The translations under genes were made by a program, and so were the position numbers. The notes under the pieces were generated by a model, which saw only the letters and a list, made by a program, of their open reading frames with translations, was not told the origin of the DNA and made no database searches. Positions 23,225 through 32,477 of a stretch of DNA of 64,000 nt are shown piece after piece (within the stretch, counting starts at the first letter, position 1; every line of letters begins with the position of its first letter). Location: contig NZ_OY726394.1 in NCBI RefSeq assembly GCF_963378075.1, positions 2,666,001 through 2,730,000 of the forward strand, in the 5' to 3' direction. Source of the DNA: Mycolicibacter sp. MU0083. GTDB taxonomy: Bacteria > Actinomycetota > Actinomycetes > Mycobacteriales > Mycobacteriaceae.

Positions 23225-24157
23225 GTGCTCGAAATGACAGAGTCGAAGGGACCCGGGACGGCGGAGAAGACCGTCCACGCGGCCGGCGCGGTGCTGTGGC
23301 GGCAGCGGCGCAACGCCGTCGAGGTGGCGCTGATCCACCGTCCGCGCTACGACGACTGGTCCCTGCCGAAGGGCAAGGTCGACCCGGGCGAGACCGAACC
23401 GGTGACGGCGGTGCGGGAGATCTTGGAAGAGACCGGCCAATACGCACACCTGGGGCGCCGGCTGGGGTCGGTGCGCTACCCGGTCCGCCAGGGCATCAAG
23501 AAGGTCCGCTACTGGAGCGCCCGAGCCCTGGGCGGCGACTTCGTGCCCAATGACGAGGTCGACGACATGGTCTGGCTGCCGGTGGCTGCCGCGATGAAGG
23601 AACTGGTCTATCCGTTCGACCGGAAGGTCTTGCGGCGGTTCGCCAAAGCACCCGCGGACACCGAGACCGTACTGCTCGTGCGGCACGGCACCGCGGGACG
23701 CCGCTCACGGTTCTCCGGCGATGACACTCAACGGCCGTTGGACAAGCGCGGCCGCGCTCAGGCAGAGGCCCTCACCGAGTTGCTGCTGGCTTTCGGGGCC
23801 GGGACCGTACATGCGGCCGACCGGGTCCGGTGCCGGCAGACGGTGGAGCCGTTGGCCGCCGAACTCGGTGTGGCGGTTCACAACGAGCCGATGCTGACCG
23901 AGGAGTTCTACGCCGACAATGCGGCGAAGGCCCGCAACCGGGTGATCGAGATCGCCGGCCAGCGCGGCACCCCGGTCATCTGCACTCAGGGCAAGGTCAT
24001 CCCGGACCTGATCTCGTGGTGGTGTGAGCGCGACGGCGTCAAACCGGACAAATCACGCAATCGCAAGGGCAGCACCTGGGTGCTCTCCCTGGCGGACGGC
24101 CGACTGATCGCCGCCGACCATATCGGCAGTCCCCTGGCGGAGCCGGCGGCCGGATAG
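23225..24157 (+). CDS. mutT1: MutT1: Nudix hydrolase fused to histidine phosphatase
   Basis: A 310-residue two-domain protein. The N-terminal Nudix domain has a complete box at about residues 50-72 (GKVDPGE then REILEETGQ). The C-terminal domain is a histidine-phosphatase fold with RHG at 153-155. Mycobacterial MutT1 acts on 8-oxo-dGTP and on diadenosine polyphosphates. GTG 23225 is preferred because GGAGGAG at 23212-23218 is six bases before it; ATG at 23234 is the alternative. It lies 54 bp downstream of ppk1 and ends at a strong terminator. Confidence 0.95.
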   Translation: MLEMTESKGPGTAEKTVHAAGAVLWRQRRNAVEVALIHRPRYDDWSLPKGKVDPGETEPVTAVREILEETGQYAHLGRRLGSVRYPVRQGIKKVRYWSARALGGDFVPNDEVDDMVWLPVAAAMKELVYPFDRKVLRRFAKAPADTETVLLVRHGTAGRRSRFSGDDTQRPLDKRGRAQAEALTELLLAFGAGTVHAADRVRCRQTVEPLAAELGVAVHNEPMLTEEFYADNAAKARNRVIEIAGQRGTPVICTQGKVIPDLISWWCERDGVKPDKSRNRKGSTWVLSLADGRLIAADHIGSPLAEPAAG

Positions 24158-24163
24158 CAACGA

Positions 24164-24198
24164 CCGAGCGCCGCGAGGGAGACCCTCGCGGCGCTCGG
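24164..24198. terminator. Bidirectional terminator between mutT1 and hupB
   Basis: A perfect 16-bp inverted repeat (arms 24164-24179 and 24183-24198, starting CCGAGCGCC) with a 3-nt loop fills the convergent gap. The stem is GC-rich with no T-tract on either side, a common mycobacterial form. It would stop transcription from both mutT1 and hupB. Confidence 0.85.
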
Positions 24199-24208
24199 CT
24201 ATGCGTTG

Positions 24209-24916
24209 TTACTTACGGCCTTTACGGGCCGGAGCCTTGGTCGCGGTCTTCTTGGCGACGGCTTTCTTCGCCGGAGCCTTCTTGGCCACAGCCTTGGTGG
24301 CGGCCTTCTTGGCGACGGCCTTCTTCGCCGGAGCCTTGGTCACGGCCTTCTTCGCCGGAGCCTTGGCCGCGGTCTTCTTGGCGACAGCCTTCTTGACCGG
24401 AGCCTTGGCCGCGGTCTTCTTGGCGACGGCCTTCTTCGCCGGAGCCTTGGCCGCGGTCTTCTTGGCGACGGCCTTCTTCGCCGGAGCCTTGGCCGCGGTT
24501 GCCTTGGTGGCCTTGGCCGCGGTCTTCTTGGCGGCCGCCTTGGTCGCCTTCTTGGCCGGCGACTTCTTGGCCGCCTTGGCTGCGGTGGCGCTCACACCGG
24601 CACCGCGCTTGACCGCCAGCCCCTCGGACGGGACACGCTGCGCGCCAGAAACAATCGCCTTGAACTGGGCGCCCGGGCGGAATGCGGGAACAGACGTCGG
24701 CTTTACCTTGACCGTTTCACCGGTGCGGGGATTACGGGCGACGCGGGCGGCGCGACGACGGCGCTCGAAGACACCGAACCCGGTGATGGTGACGCTCTCA
24801 CCCTTGTGGACCGCACGCACAATGGCATTGACGAAATGCTCGACGGCTTCGGTCGCCGACCGACGGTCGGTGTCCAATTCCTTTGTGAGCACCTCGATGA
24901 GCTCTGCTTTGTTCAT
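24209..24916 (-). CDS. hupB: DNA-binding protein HU with Lys/Ala-rich tail
   Basis: A 235-residue nucleoid protein. Residues 1-90 are a normal HU domain ([39 protein letters not shown]). From about residue 100 to the end it is a histone-H1-like tail of repeated [14 protein letters not shown] units, as in mycobacterial HupB (HLP/Lsr2-independent). The tail binds DNA without sequence preference and is acetylated or methylated in relatives. The repeated codons make this stretch prone to length change. The ATG at 24916 is unambiguous. It is divergent from nothing near; the 188 bp upstream must hold its promoter. Confidence 0.97.
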   Translation of the reverse strand: MNKAELIEVLTKELDTDRRSATEAVEHFVNAIVRAVHKGESVTITGFGVFERRRRAARVARNPRTGETVKVKPTSVPAFRPGAQFKAIVSGAQRVPSEGLAVKRGAGVSATAAKAAKKSPAKKATKAAAKKTAAKATKATAAKAPAKKAVAKKTAAKAPAKKAVAKKTAAKAPVKKAVAKKTAAKAPAKKAVTKAPAKKAVAKKAATKAVAKKAPAKKAVAKKTATKAPARKGRK

Positions 24917-25104
24917 CCAATCCCTCCGAGACCAGTGGCCCTACTTGAGCCGACTAGAGCACACGGTAATCCCTGATACCAGTGATATCCAAGAGCCACG
25001 CGCAATTTCAGGTGAGATTATCGGCGAATTCCGGCAATCCGGTTACCTCCCTTGGAGGCTGGAAAGACCGTTCACATCGCCGAAATTCGGCTCGGCAACC
25101 CGCC
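24917..25104. promoter_or_regulatory. Region upstream of hupB
   Basis: 188 bp between leuD and hupB, AT-richer than its flanks, presumably holding the hupB promoter. A short inverted repeat CCTCC-CTT-GGAGG lies at 25046-25058 and a GATA..TATC pair near 24975. I could not assign -35/-10 boxes with confidence, and no leuD terminator is evident. Confidence 0.35.
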
Positions 25105-25701
25105 TTAAGTAGCGGGCAGCGTGCGCGGCTTCCACACCGGCCGTGCCGCCTCGAATGAATCGATTTCATCGAGTTTCCGCAGCGTAAGGCCTATATCGTC
25201 GAGTCCTTCGGCCAGCCGCCAGGCGGTGTAGTCGTCAATCGTGAACGCCACCACCACCGTTCCGGCGGTGATATTCCGATCTTGAAGATTGACAGTGATT
25301 TCCAGCCCCGGGTTCTGCTCGATGACTTTCCACAGCAGTTCCACATCGTCTTGAGCCACCTGAGCCGCCAACAGGCCGGCCTTACCCGCGTTACCGCGGA
25401 AGATGTCGGCGAACCGAGAGGAGATCACCACACGGAAGCCGTAGTCGAGCAGCGCCCACACCGCATGTTCCCGAGACGATCCGGTACCGAAATCCGGGCC
25501 GGCCACAAGCACCGAACCGCGGTCGAACGGGCTGAGATTCAGCACGAACGAGGGGTCGGTACGCCAGGTGGCGAACAGGCCGTCCTCGAATCCGGTCCGT
25601 GTGATCCGCTTCAAATAGACCGCGGGAATGATTTGGTCGGTGTCGACATTGGAACGCCGCAGCGGGACTCCGATTCCGGTATGGGTGTGGAACGCTTCCA
25701 T
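25105..25701 (-). CDS. leuD: 3-isopropylmalate dehydratase small subunit
   Basis: The small subunit of isopropylmalate isomerase in leucine synthesis. It has 198 residues with the swivel-domain motif [11 protein letters not shown] and the N-terminal STNVDTDQI-type segment seen here as [15 protein letters not shown]. It lies 28 bp downstream of leuC, whose product carries the iron-sulfur cluster. Confidence 0.97.
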   Translation of the reverse strand: MEAFHTHTGIGVPLRRSNVDTDQIIPAVYLKRITRTGFEDGLFATWRTDPSFVLNLSPFDRGSVLVAGPDFGTGSSREHAVWALLDYGFRVVISSRFADIFRGNAGKAGLLAAQVAQDDVELLWKVIEQNPGLEITVNLQDRNITAGTVVVAFTIDDYTAWRLAEGLDDIGLTLRKLDEIDSFEAARPVWKPRTLPAT

Positions 25702-25729
25702 GGCTTGACTCCTTTAAATACCGTGTCGG

Positions 25730-27148
25730 TCAGTTCAAGTCGGAGGGCGCCGACAGCGTCCCGCGGACGGCGGTGGCCGCGGCGACGACCGGGGAGACCA
25801 GATGGGTACGCCCGCCCTTGCCCTGCCTGCCCTCGAAATTGCGGTTGGAGGTCGACGCAGACCGCTGACCGGGTTCGAGCTGGTCGGGATTCATGCCCAG
25901 GCACATCGAGCAGCCCGGCTGACGCCACTCCGCCCCGGCCGCGATGAAAACCTCGGATAGCCCTTCGGCTTCGGCCTGATTGCGCACCCGCATCGATCCG
26001 GGCACCACCAGCATCCGCACTCCGTCGGCGACCTTGCGCCCACGCAGTACCTCGGCCACCGCCCGCAGATCCTCGATACGCCCGTTGGTGCACGACCCGA
26101 CGAAGACCGTGTCGACGGCGATGTCACGCAGCGGCATGCCCGGCTGAAGGTCCATGTAGGCCAACGCCTTCTCCGCGGCCCGCCGTTCGGCCTCGTCGAC
26201 GATCGACTCGGGGTCGGGAACGTCGGAACCCAGCGGCGCCCCCTGCCCGGGGTTGGTGCCCCAGGTCACGAACGGAGTGAGCGCGTCGGCGTCCAGGTAG
26301 ACCTCGGTGTCGAACTGCGCGCCGGGGTCGGTGCGCAGGCTGCTCCAATAGGCCACCGCGGCGTCCCAGTCGGCGCCGGTGGGTGCGTGTGGACGGCCCT
26401 GCAGGTAGTCGTAGGTGGTCTGATCCGGCGCGACCATGCCCGCCCGGGCACCGGCTTCAATGCTCATGTTGCAGATCGTCATCCGGGCTTCCATCGACAA
26501 CGCCTCGATGGCACTGCCCCGGTATTCGATGACGTAGCCCTGTCCACCGCCGGTGCCGATCTGGGCGATCACCGCCAGGATGACGTCCTTGGCGGTCACC
26601 CCCTCCGCCAGCCGGCCGTCGACGTTGACCGCCATGGTCTTGAACGGCTTGAGCGGCAACGTCTGGGTGGCCAGCACGTGCTCGACCTCGGAGGTGCCGA
26701 TTCCCATCGCGAGCGCGCCGAACGCGCCGTGGGTCGACGTGTGGCTGTCGCCGCACACGACCGTGGTGCCCGGTTGGGTCAGGCCCAGTTGCGGCCCGAT
26801 GATGTGCACGATGCCCTGGTCGATATCGCCCATCGGGTGCAGCCGAATGCCGAATTCGGCGCAGTTGTGCCGCAGCTTCTCGACCTGGGTACGCGAGACC
26901 GGGTCGGCGATCGGCTTGTCGATGTCGACGGTGGGAACGTTGTGATCCTCGGTGGCGATGGTCAGATCCGGGCGCCGCACCGGCCGGCCCGCCAGCCGCA
27001 GTCCCTCGAAGGCCTGCGGGCTGGTCACCTCATGCACGAGATGCAGATCGATGTAGATGAGGTCGGGTTCGGTGCCGCCGCCGGAGACCACGACGTGGTC
27101 CGCCCAGACCTTTTCGGCCAGGGTGCGAGGCTGCTCGGTCTTGGACAT
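25730..27148 (-). CDS. leuC: 3-isopropylmalate dehydratase large subunit
   Basis: An aconitase-family [4Fe-4S] enzyme that isomerises 2- to 3-isopropylmalate with LeuD. Cluster cysteines are in [10 protein letters not shown] and the CSMC pair of [11 protein letters not shown]; substrate motifs [16 protein letters not shown] and [12 protein letters not shown] are present. ATG 27148 ([13 protein letters not shown]) is chosen over upstream ATG 27157 and TTG 27163 because GGGGATGG then lies at ribosome-binding distance and the 472-residue length matches relatives. It is divergent from the IclR regulator. Confidence 0.96.
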   Translation of the reverse strand: MSKTEQPRTLAEKVWADHVVVSGGGTEPDLIYIDLHLVHEVTSPQAFEGLRLAGRPVRRPDLTIATEDHNVPTVDIDKPIADPVSRTQVEKLRHNCAEFGIRLHPMGDIDQGIVHIIGPQLGLTQPGTTVVCGDSHTSTHGAFGALAMGIGTSEVEHVLATQTLPLKPFKTMAVNVDGRLAEGVTAKDVILAVIAQIGTGGGQGYVIEYRGSAIEALSMEARMTICNMSIEAGARAGMVAPDQTTYDYLQGRPHAPTGADWDAAVAYWSSLRTDPGAQFDTEVYLDADALTPFVTWGTNPGQGAPLGSDVPDPESIVDEAERRAAEKALAYMDLQPGMPLRDIAVDTVFVGSCTNGRIEDLRAVAEVLRGRKVADGVRMLVVPGSMRVRNQAEAEGLSEVFIAAGAEWRQPGCSMCLGMNPDQLEPGQRSASTSNRNFEGRQGKGGRTHLVSPVVAAATAVRGTLSAPSDLN

Positions 27149-27172
27149 TGCTGCCATCCCCAAATCTGCACA

Positions 27173-27189
27173 GTCTCATATTTTGAGAC
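27173..27189. promoter_or_regulatory. Inverted repeat operator between leuC and iclR gene
   Basis: GTCTCA-TATTT-TGAGAC is a perfect 6-bp inverted repeat with a 5-bp spacer in the 55-bp divergent gap. It overlaps the position where the -35 box of the rightward gene would sit, 3 bp upstream of a TAGTAT -10 box at 27192-27197. The rightward ATG at 27204 starts 7 bp after that box, so its mRNA is probably leaderless. IclR proteins next to leuCD (LtbR in Corynebacterium, NdgR/AreB in Streptomyces) regulate leucine genes, so this is a good operator candidate. Confidence 0.65.
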
Positions 27190-27203
27190 GCTAGTATCTG
27201 TAT

Positions 27204-27905
27204 ATGGGACAGCATAGCGGCATCGGCGTTCTCGACAAAGCGCTGGCGGTATTGCACACGGTTGCCGAATCCCCCTGCGGGCTGGCCGAACTTTGCGATC
27301 GCACCGGACTGCCCCGCGCCACCGCGCACCGCCTGGCGGCCGGGCTCGAAACCCACCGGCTGCTCGGGCGCGACGCCGACGGCCGCTGGCAGGTCGGCCC
27401 CGCGATCGCCGAGCTGGCGGCCCGAGCCGACGATCCGCTACGGGCGGCCGGTGCGGCGGTGCTGCCGCGGCTGCGCGAGCTCACCGGCGAGAGCGCCCAG
27501 CTGTATCGCCGCGAAGGCTCCGAACGGGTCTGCGTGGCGGCACTGGAACCTCCTGCGGGGCTTCGTGACACCGTTCCCGTGGGCACCAGACTTCCGATGA
27601 CCGCCGGGTCGGGAGCAAAGGTCCTGCTGGCCTACGCCGATCCCGCCGTTCAACAGCAAGTGCTGCCCGAGGCCAAGTTCACCGGCCGCGCCCTGTCCGA
27701 GGTGCGTCGGCGGGGCTGGGCGCAGAGCGTCGCCGAACGCGAGCCCGGTGTGGCCAGCATCTCGGCGCCGGTGCGTGACCGGAGCGGCACCGTGGTGGCC
27801 GCCATATCGGTGTCCGGTCCGGTCGATCGGATGGGACGGCGCCCCGGGGCGCGCTGGGCCGACGACCTGCTCGCCGCGGCCGACGAGCTCGCTGCCCGGC
27901 TGTAG
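27204..27905 (+). CDS. IclR-family regulator of leucine biosynthesis
   Basis: A 233-residue regulator with an N-terminal winged helix (KALAVLHTVAE, LAELCDRTGLPRATAHRL) and a C-terminal IclR effector domain (LPMTAGSGAKVLLAYA, ISAPVRDRSGTVVAAISVSGP). Divergent placement beside leuC matches Rv2989 in M. tuberculosis and the LtbR/NdgR/AreB regulators of other actinobacteria, so control of leuCD is the probable role. It likely also represses itself through the operator at 27173. Confidence 0.9.
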   Translation: MGQHSGIGVLDKALAVLHTVAESPCGLAELCDRTGLPRATAHRLAAGLETHRLLGRDADGRWQVGPAIAELAARADDPLRAAGAAVLPRLRELTGESAQLYRREGSERVCVAALEPPAGLRDTVPVGTRLPMTAGSGAKVLLAYADPAVQQQVLPEAKFTGRALSEVRRRGWAQSVAEREPGVASISAPVRDRSGTVVAAISVSGPVDRMGRRPGARWADDLLAAADELAARL

Positions 27906-27940
27906 GCACCCGTCCGCCGACCACCTGCCACACTGCTGGG

Positions 27941-28441
27941 ATGGGAACCAAACAGCGCGCACAGATCGTCATGACCGACGCCGAGGTCGCCGACTTCGTC
28001 AACAACCACCGGACCGGAACGCTGGCCACCATCGGGCCCGACGGTCAGCCGCACCTGACCGCGATGTGGTACGCGGTACTCGACGGCGAGATCTGGCTCG
28101 AGACCAAGGCCAAGTCGCAGAAGGCGGTCAACCTGCGCCGCGATCCGCGGGTCACCTTCCTGCTCGAGGACGGCGAGACCTACGACACGCTGCGCGGCGC
28201 GGCGTTCGAGGGGGTCGCGGAGTTCTTCGACGACCCGGACACCCTCTTCCGGGTCGGGGTGAGCGTCTGGGAGCGCTACACCGGCCCCTACACCGACGAG
28301 ATGAAGCCCGGTGTCGACGCGATGATGAACAACCGGGTGGCTGTGCGCATCGTCACAGCGCGCACCCGGTCGTGGGACCACCGCAAGCTCGGCTTGCCGG
28401 CCATGCCACTCTCCGGCTCCACCGCGCCGGTCGCGGACTGA
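27941..28441 (+). CDS. FDOR-type (PNPOx-like) F420-binding protein, Rv2991-like
   Basis: A 166-residue split-beta-barrel protein of the pyridoxamine-phosphate-oxidase-like superfamily. The N-terminal strand pair GTLATIGPDGQPHLTAMWY and KSQKAVNLRRDPRVTFL are typical of the flavin/deazaflavin-dependent group B in mycobacteria. Rv2991 holds this position and is placed among F420-binding proteins, so an F420-dependent reductase is likely; the substrate is unknown. It begins 35 bp after the IclR gene and ends at a strong terminator. Confidence 0.85.
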   Translation: MGTKQRAQIVMTDAEVADFVNNHRTGTLATIGPDGQPHLTAMWYAVLDGEIWLETKAKSQKAVNLRRDPRVTFLLEDGETYDTLRGAAFEGVAEFFDDPDTLFRVGVSVWERYTGPYTDEMKPGVDAMMNNRVAVRIVTARTRSWDHRKLGLPAMPLSGSTAPVAD

Positions 28442-28471
28442 TCCGCCGCGGCGCCGCCCGCCAAACGCACA

Positions 28472-28499
28472 AGGCCCGCACCTTCACAGGTGCGGGCCT
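28472..28499. terminator. Terminator hairpin after the FDOR gene
   Basis: A perfect 12-bp stem, AGGCCCGCACCT at 28472-28483 and AGGTGCGGGCCT at 28488-28499, with loop TCAC. It ends the rightward iclR-FDOR transcript and lies 9 bp from the 3' end of the leftward tRNA-Glu, so it may serve both strands. Confidence 0.85.
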
Positions 28500-28508
28500 C
28501 TTGCGTTG

Positions 28509-28581
28509 TACCCCCGATGGGATTCGAACCCACGCTACCGCCGTGAGAGGGCGGCGTCCTAGGCCGCTAGACGACGGGGGC
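28509..28581 (-). tRNA. tRNA-Glu (anticodon CTC)
   Basis: Leftward 73-nt tRNA. The acceptor GCCCCCG pairs with CGGGGGT (one G-U), the anticodon stem CCGCC/GGCGG encloses loop CTCTCAC with anticodon CTC, and the T-loop is GGTTCGAATCC. CCA is not encoded. Confidence 0.95.
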
Positions 28582-28654
28582 TAGAACATTTCCGGGTTGC
28601 CAGCATAGCTCAACCCGCGCAGACCGCCTAATCGCTTGTGGCGGACTGCTTTTG

Positions 28655-28726
28655 CTGGGGTACCAGGACTCGAACCTAGAATGGCTGAACCAGAATCAGC
28701 TGTGTTGCCAATTACACCATACCCCA
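28655..28726 (-). tRNA. tRNA-Gln (anticodon CTG)
   Basis: Leftward 72-nt tRNA. The acceptor TGGGGTA pairs with TACCCCA, the anticodon stem GCTGA/TCAGC encloses TTCTGGT with anticodon CTG, and the T-loop is GGTTCGAGTCC. CCA is not encoded. It lies 73 bp upstream of tRNA-Glu and 100 bp downstream of gltX on the same strand. Confidence 0.95.
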
Positions 28727-28826
28727 TTGGCCTGCCCATTACTGCTGGTCAGAGTGCCGGTGAGGCATTTCTGGCCAGCCGTTCTTGGGCCGACGAGCAG
28801 ACTACCAAACTTCTACGGCGAAGTTG

Positions 28827-30299
28827 TCATCGAGCTTGCCCGACACCCTCTCGGGCCGCCCGAAGCCTGGTCAGGCTACGTGCCGAGCCCAGCAGTTCCA
28901 ACGACTCGAACAGCGGCGGGCTGACCAGACCGCCGGAGACGCCCACCCGGATCGGGCCGAACGCCTTACGCGGCTTGAGCTCCAGACCATCCAGTAGCGC
29001 CGCTTTGAGCGCAGCCTCGATGTTGGCGGTGGTCCACTCCCCCAGCCCGTCCAGCGCGGCGATAGCGGCGTCCAGGACCGGCGCGGCGTCGGGCCCCAAC
29101 TCCTTGGCGGCCGCACGGGGGTCCAGCTCGTAATGGTCGTCGTTGAAGAACTTCAACAGGCCCCAGGCATCGCCGAGCACCACGATGCGGGTCTGGACCA
29201 GCGCCGCCGCCGTCGAGAAGCCCGCCTCGTCGAGTCCGGTGTCGTGACCCTGGGACTCCAGGTAGGCGCGCAGTCGTGCGGTGAAGTCCTCCAAGCCGAG
29301 CAGCCGGATGTGCTCGGCGTTGAGCGCATCGGCCTTCTTCTGATCGAAGCGGGCCGGATTGGAGTTGACGTCGACCACATCGAAGGCCGCCACCATCTCG
29401 TCGAGGCTGAACACGTCACGGTCGTCGGCGATCGACCAGCCCAGCAGCGCCAGGTAGTTCAGCAGGCCCTCCGGGATGAAACCGCGATCCCGGTGTGCGA
29501 ACAGATTGGACTGCGGATCACGCTTGGACAGCTTCTTGGTTCCCTCGCCCAAAACCGTTGGCAGGTGTCCGAATTCCGGGATCCGATCGGCCACCCCGAT
29601 GCGCATCAACGCCTGGTACAGGGCGAGCTGCCGGGGCGTGGACGGCAGCAGGTCCTCGCCGCGCAGGACGTGGGTGATCTTCATCATGGCGTCGTCGACC
29701 GGGTTCACCAGTGTGTACAGCGGATCGCCGTTGGCGCGCGTCAGGGCGAAGTCGGGCACCGTGCCCGCGGGGAACGTCGTCTGCCCGCGGACCAGGTCGT
29801 TCCAGCCGAGATCGGCGTCGGGCATCCGCAGCCGCACCACGGGTTTGCGGCCCTGCGCCAGATAGTCGGCTCGCTGCTCGGCGGTCAGGTCCCGGTCGAA
29901 GTTGTCGTAGCCCAGCTTGGGGTTGCGACCGGCGGCGAGATGGCGGGCCTCGACCTCCTCGGGGGTGGAGAACGCCTCATAGGCCTCGCCCGCTTCCAGT
30001 AGCCGGGCGACCACCCCGCGGTGCAGGTCGGCGCGTTCGGACTGCCGGTAGGGCCCGTAGGGACCGCCGACCTCGGGGCCCTCGTCCCAGTCCAGGTGCA
30101 GCCAGCGCAGTGCGTCGAGCAACGCCAGGTAGCTCTCCTCACTGTCGCGCTCGGCGTCGGTGTCTTCGACCCGGAAGACCAAGGTGCCGCCGGTGTGGCG
30201 GGCGTAGGCCCAGTTGAACAGCGCGGTACGGATCAGCCCGACGTGCGGGGTGCCGGTCGGCGACGGGCAGAACCGGACACGAACACCAGATGTGGTCAC
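28827..30299 (-). CDS. gltX: Glutamyl-tRNA synthetase
   Basis: A class I synthetase charging tRNA-Glu and, in organisms using GatCAB, also mischarging tRNA-Gln with glutamate. It has 490 residues. The HIGH-type motif is [10 protein letters not shown] at 12-21 and the KMSKS-type motif is KLSKR. The start is GTG 30299, overlapping the stop of the FAH gene (GTGA). Directly downstream on the same strand are tRNA-Gln and tRNA-Glu, both substrates of a non-discriminating enzyme. Confidence 0.97.
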   Translation of the reverse strand: MTTSGVRVRFCPSPTGTPHVGLIRTALFNWAYARHTGGTLVFRVEDTDAERDSEESYLALLDALRWLHLDWDEGPEVGGPYGPYRQSERADLHRGVVARLLEAGEAYEAFSTPEEVEARHLAAGRNPKLGYDNFDRDLTAEQRADYLAQGRKPVVRLRMPDADLGWNDLVRGQTTFPAGTVPDFALTRANGDPLYTLVNPVDDAMMKITHVLRGEDLLPSTPRQLALYQALMRIGVADRIPEFGHLPTVLGEGTKKLSKRDPQSNLFAHRDRGFIPEGLLNYLALLGWSIADDRDVFSLDEMVAAFDVVDVNSNPARFDQKKADALNAEHIRLLGLEDFTARLRAYLESQGHDTGLDEAGFSTAAALVQTRIVVLGDAWGLLKFFNDDHYELDPRAAAKELGPDAAPVLDAAIAALDGLGEWTTANIEAALKAALLDGLELKPRKAFGPIRVGVSGGLVSPPLFESLELLGSARSLTRLRAAREGVGQAR

Positions 30300-31084
30300 G
30301 ACTTTCCTTTGCGGATAACGGGGTTGGACAACGTGCCGATGCCTTCGACGGAGACGGACACGGTGTCACCGTGTTCGATGGGACCGACCCCTTCGGGGGT
30401 GCCGGTGAGAATGATGTCGCCGGGCAACAGCGTCATGACCGCGGAGATCCACTCCACGATGGCGCCGACGTCGTGCATCATCAGCGAGGTCCGGCTGTCC
30501 TGTTTGAGCTCCCCGTTGACTTCGGTGCGGATCGCGAGATCCTGCGGGTCCAAGTCGGTGACGATCCAGGGGCCGATCGGGCAGAACGTGTCGTGGCCCT
30601 TGGCTCGCGTCCACTGGCCGTCGGACTTCTGCTGATCACGGGCCGAAACGTCGTTTCCGATGGTGTATCCGAGGATGTTGTCCCTGGCCCGCGCGGCGGG
30701 AACGTCCTTACAGGGCCGGGAGATGACCACGGCCAGCTCCCCCTCGAAGTGCACCGGGGATGCATTGGCGGGCAGTTGGATCGGCACGCCGGGTCCGATG
30801 ATCGCCGTGTTGGGCTTCAGGAACATCGTCGGGTTGGCCGGTGGGGTGCCGCCCATCTCGGCGATGTGGGCCGCATAGTTCTTGCCGATGCAGACCACCT
30901 TGCTGGCCAGGATCGGGGCCAGCAGGCGTACGTCGGCCAGCGGCCAGGTCCGGCCGGTGAATTCCGGCGTTCCGAACGGGTGCTCGGCGATCTCACGGGC
31001 GGTCATCTCGTGTGGCCGGTCCGGGTCCCCTTCAAGACTGACGAAGGCGACACCGTCCGGGCTGGCAATTCGGCCTAGGCGCAT
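30296..31084 (-). CDS. Fumarylacetoacetate hydrolase (FAH)-family protein
   Basis: A 262-residue FAH-fold enzyme. The metal-binding glutamates lie in [10 protein letters not shown], and [26 protein letters not shown] and [13 protein letters not shown] are family landmarks. Members are isomerases or decarboxylases of aromatic degradation, acylpyruvases or oxaloacetate decarboxylases, and sequence alone does not choose. The position matches Rv2993c upstream of gltX. The ATG at 31084 gives the conserved MRLGRI start. Confidence 0.92.
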   Translation of the reverse strand: MRLGRIASPDGVAFVSLEGDPDRPHEMTAREIAEHPFGTPEFTGRTWPLADVRLLAPILASKVVCIGKNYAAHIAEMGGTPPANPTMFLKPNTAIIGPGVPIQLPANASPVHFEGELAVVISRPCKDVPAARARDNILGYTIGNDVSARDQQKSDGQWTRAKGHDTFCPIGPWIVTDLDPQDLAIRTEVNGELKQDSRTSLMMHDVGAIVEWISAVMTLLPGDIILTGTPEGVGPIEHGDTVSVSVEGIGTLSNPVIRKGKS

Positions 31085-31193
31085 ACCGGCAAGCCTAATC
31101 GGGATCGCCGGCGCCGCGGAGCGGGCCGAAGCGGGTCGATGTCTTACCGCGCAGCGCTCCCCCGGCCGGGCGTCGCTGTGAAACCATGAGCGG

Positions 31194-32450
31194 ATGTCGA
31201 CCGAGTCGCTGAGCAAGGCAGCTCGCTGGTCGGTTGTGGTGGTCGCACTGCTGGCCACCATGTGCTCGTTCGTCTTCATCAACGGCATCGCCTTCGTGAT
31301 CCCCATGCTGGAGACCAAGCGGGAGACCAATCTGGCGATGGCCGGCCTGCTGGCGTCGATGCCGAGTTTCGGCATGGTGCTGACCCTCTTCGCATGGGGC
31401 GCCCTGCTGGATCGGATCGGCGAGCGGATCGTGCTGTCCGTCGGCTCGGCGCTGACCGCCCTGGCCACCTTCGCGGCCGCGTCGATGCACTCCCTTATCG
31501 CGGTGGGCGCGTTCCTGTTTCTGGGCGGTATGGCCGCAGCCAGTGCCAACAGCGCCAGCGGTCGCCTGGTCACCGGCTGGTTCCCACCCCACCAACGCGG
31601 ACTGGTGATGGGCATCCGCCAGACCGCGCAACCCCTCGGTATCGCGTTGGGAGCCGAGGTGATTCCGGAACTGGCCGAGCACGGGCTGGCCCGGGCACTG
31701 ATGTTCCCGGCCACCCTGTGCGCCGTGGCGGCGGTGGCATGTGCGATCGGGGTGGTCGACCCGCCACGAGCGCCGCGTTCGGCTGCTTCCGGCGCGGAGC
31801 TGGCCAACCCCTACAGCGGTTCGAAGGTGCTGTGGCGCATCCACCTGTCCTCGGCGCTGCTGATGGTTCCGCAGGGTGTGATCGCCACCTTCATGCTGGT
31901 GTGGTTGATCGTGGACACCCACTGGTCGATCGCGGCGGCGGCCGGCCTGGTGACCGTGTCGCAGTTGATCGGTGCGGTCGGACGTGTGGCGGCCGGCCGG
32001 TGGTCCGACCGGGTGCGTTCACGACTTCGGCCGATCCGCAGCCTGGCACTCGCCGGTGCGGTGGCGATGCTGGCACTGGGCATCGCGGATCACCTGCACT
32101 CCCATCTGGCCGAGGCGGCGATGGTCGTCGCGGCGGTGATCACCGTGCTGGACAACGGGTTGGCGTCCACCGCGGTCGCCGAGGTCGCCGGACCGTATTG
32201 GGGCGGTCGCGCGCTGGGCATCCAGAACACCACTCAGCGTCTCACCGCCGGGATCGCACCGCCGCTCTTCGGCGCGCTGATCGGCACCGTCGGTTACCCG
32301 CTGGCCTTCGCGCTCTGCGGGTTGTTTCCACTGGCGGCCCTGCGCTTGGTTCCGGTCAGCGCCGAACCCGAGGGACGTTCGGTGTTGGAGGCGTTGCGCA
32401 CCCTGCGGGTACCCCCGGGGCCGCCGCCGGACCCGTCGGCCACCCCCTGA
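31194..32450 (+). CDS. MFS transporter (Rv2994-like)
   Basis: A 418-residue, probably 12-helix major facilitator. Conserved features are the inter-helix-2/3 loop GALLDRIGERIVL, the serine/asparagine-rich [20 protein letters not shown] and IRQTAQPLG. It is divergent from the FAH gene and is the positional match of Rv2994. It is clearly paralogous to the transporter at 35804 on the other side of ectABCD. It runs into ectA after 27 bp, so the two may share a transcript. An osmolyte or drug substrate is possible, not shown. Its C-terminal LRVPP is encoded by a short repeat also found at the end of ectA. Confidence 0.9.
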   Translation: MSTESLSKAARWSVVVVALLATMCSFVFINGIAFVIPMLETKRETNLAMAGLLASMPSFGMVLTLFAWGALLDRIGERIVLSVGSALTALATFAAASMHSLIAVGAFLFLGGMAAASANSASGRLVTGWFPPHQRGLVMGIRQTAQPLGIALGAEVIPELAEHGLARALMFPATLCAVAAVACAIGVVDPPRAPRSAASGAELANPYSGSKVLWRIHLSSALLMVPQGVIATFMLVWLIVDTHWSIAAAAGLVTVSQLIGAVGRVAAGRWSDRVRSRLRPIRSLALAGAVAMLALGIADHLHSHLAEAAMVVAAVITVLDNGLASTAVAEVAGPYWGGRALGIQNTTQRLTAGIAPPLFGALIGTVGYPLAFALCGLFPLAALRLVPVSAEPEGRSVLEALRTLRVPPGPPPDPSATP

Positions 32451-32477
32451 ACCGACCACCAAGTACCGTCGATACGT

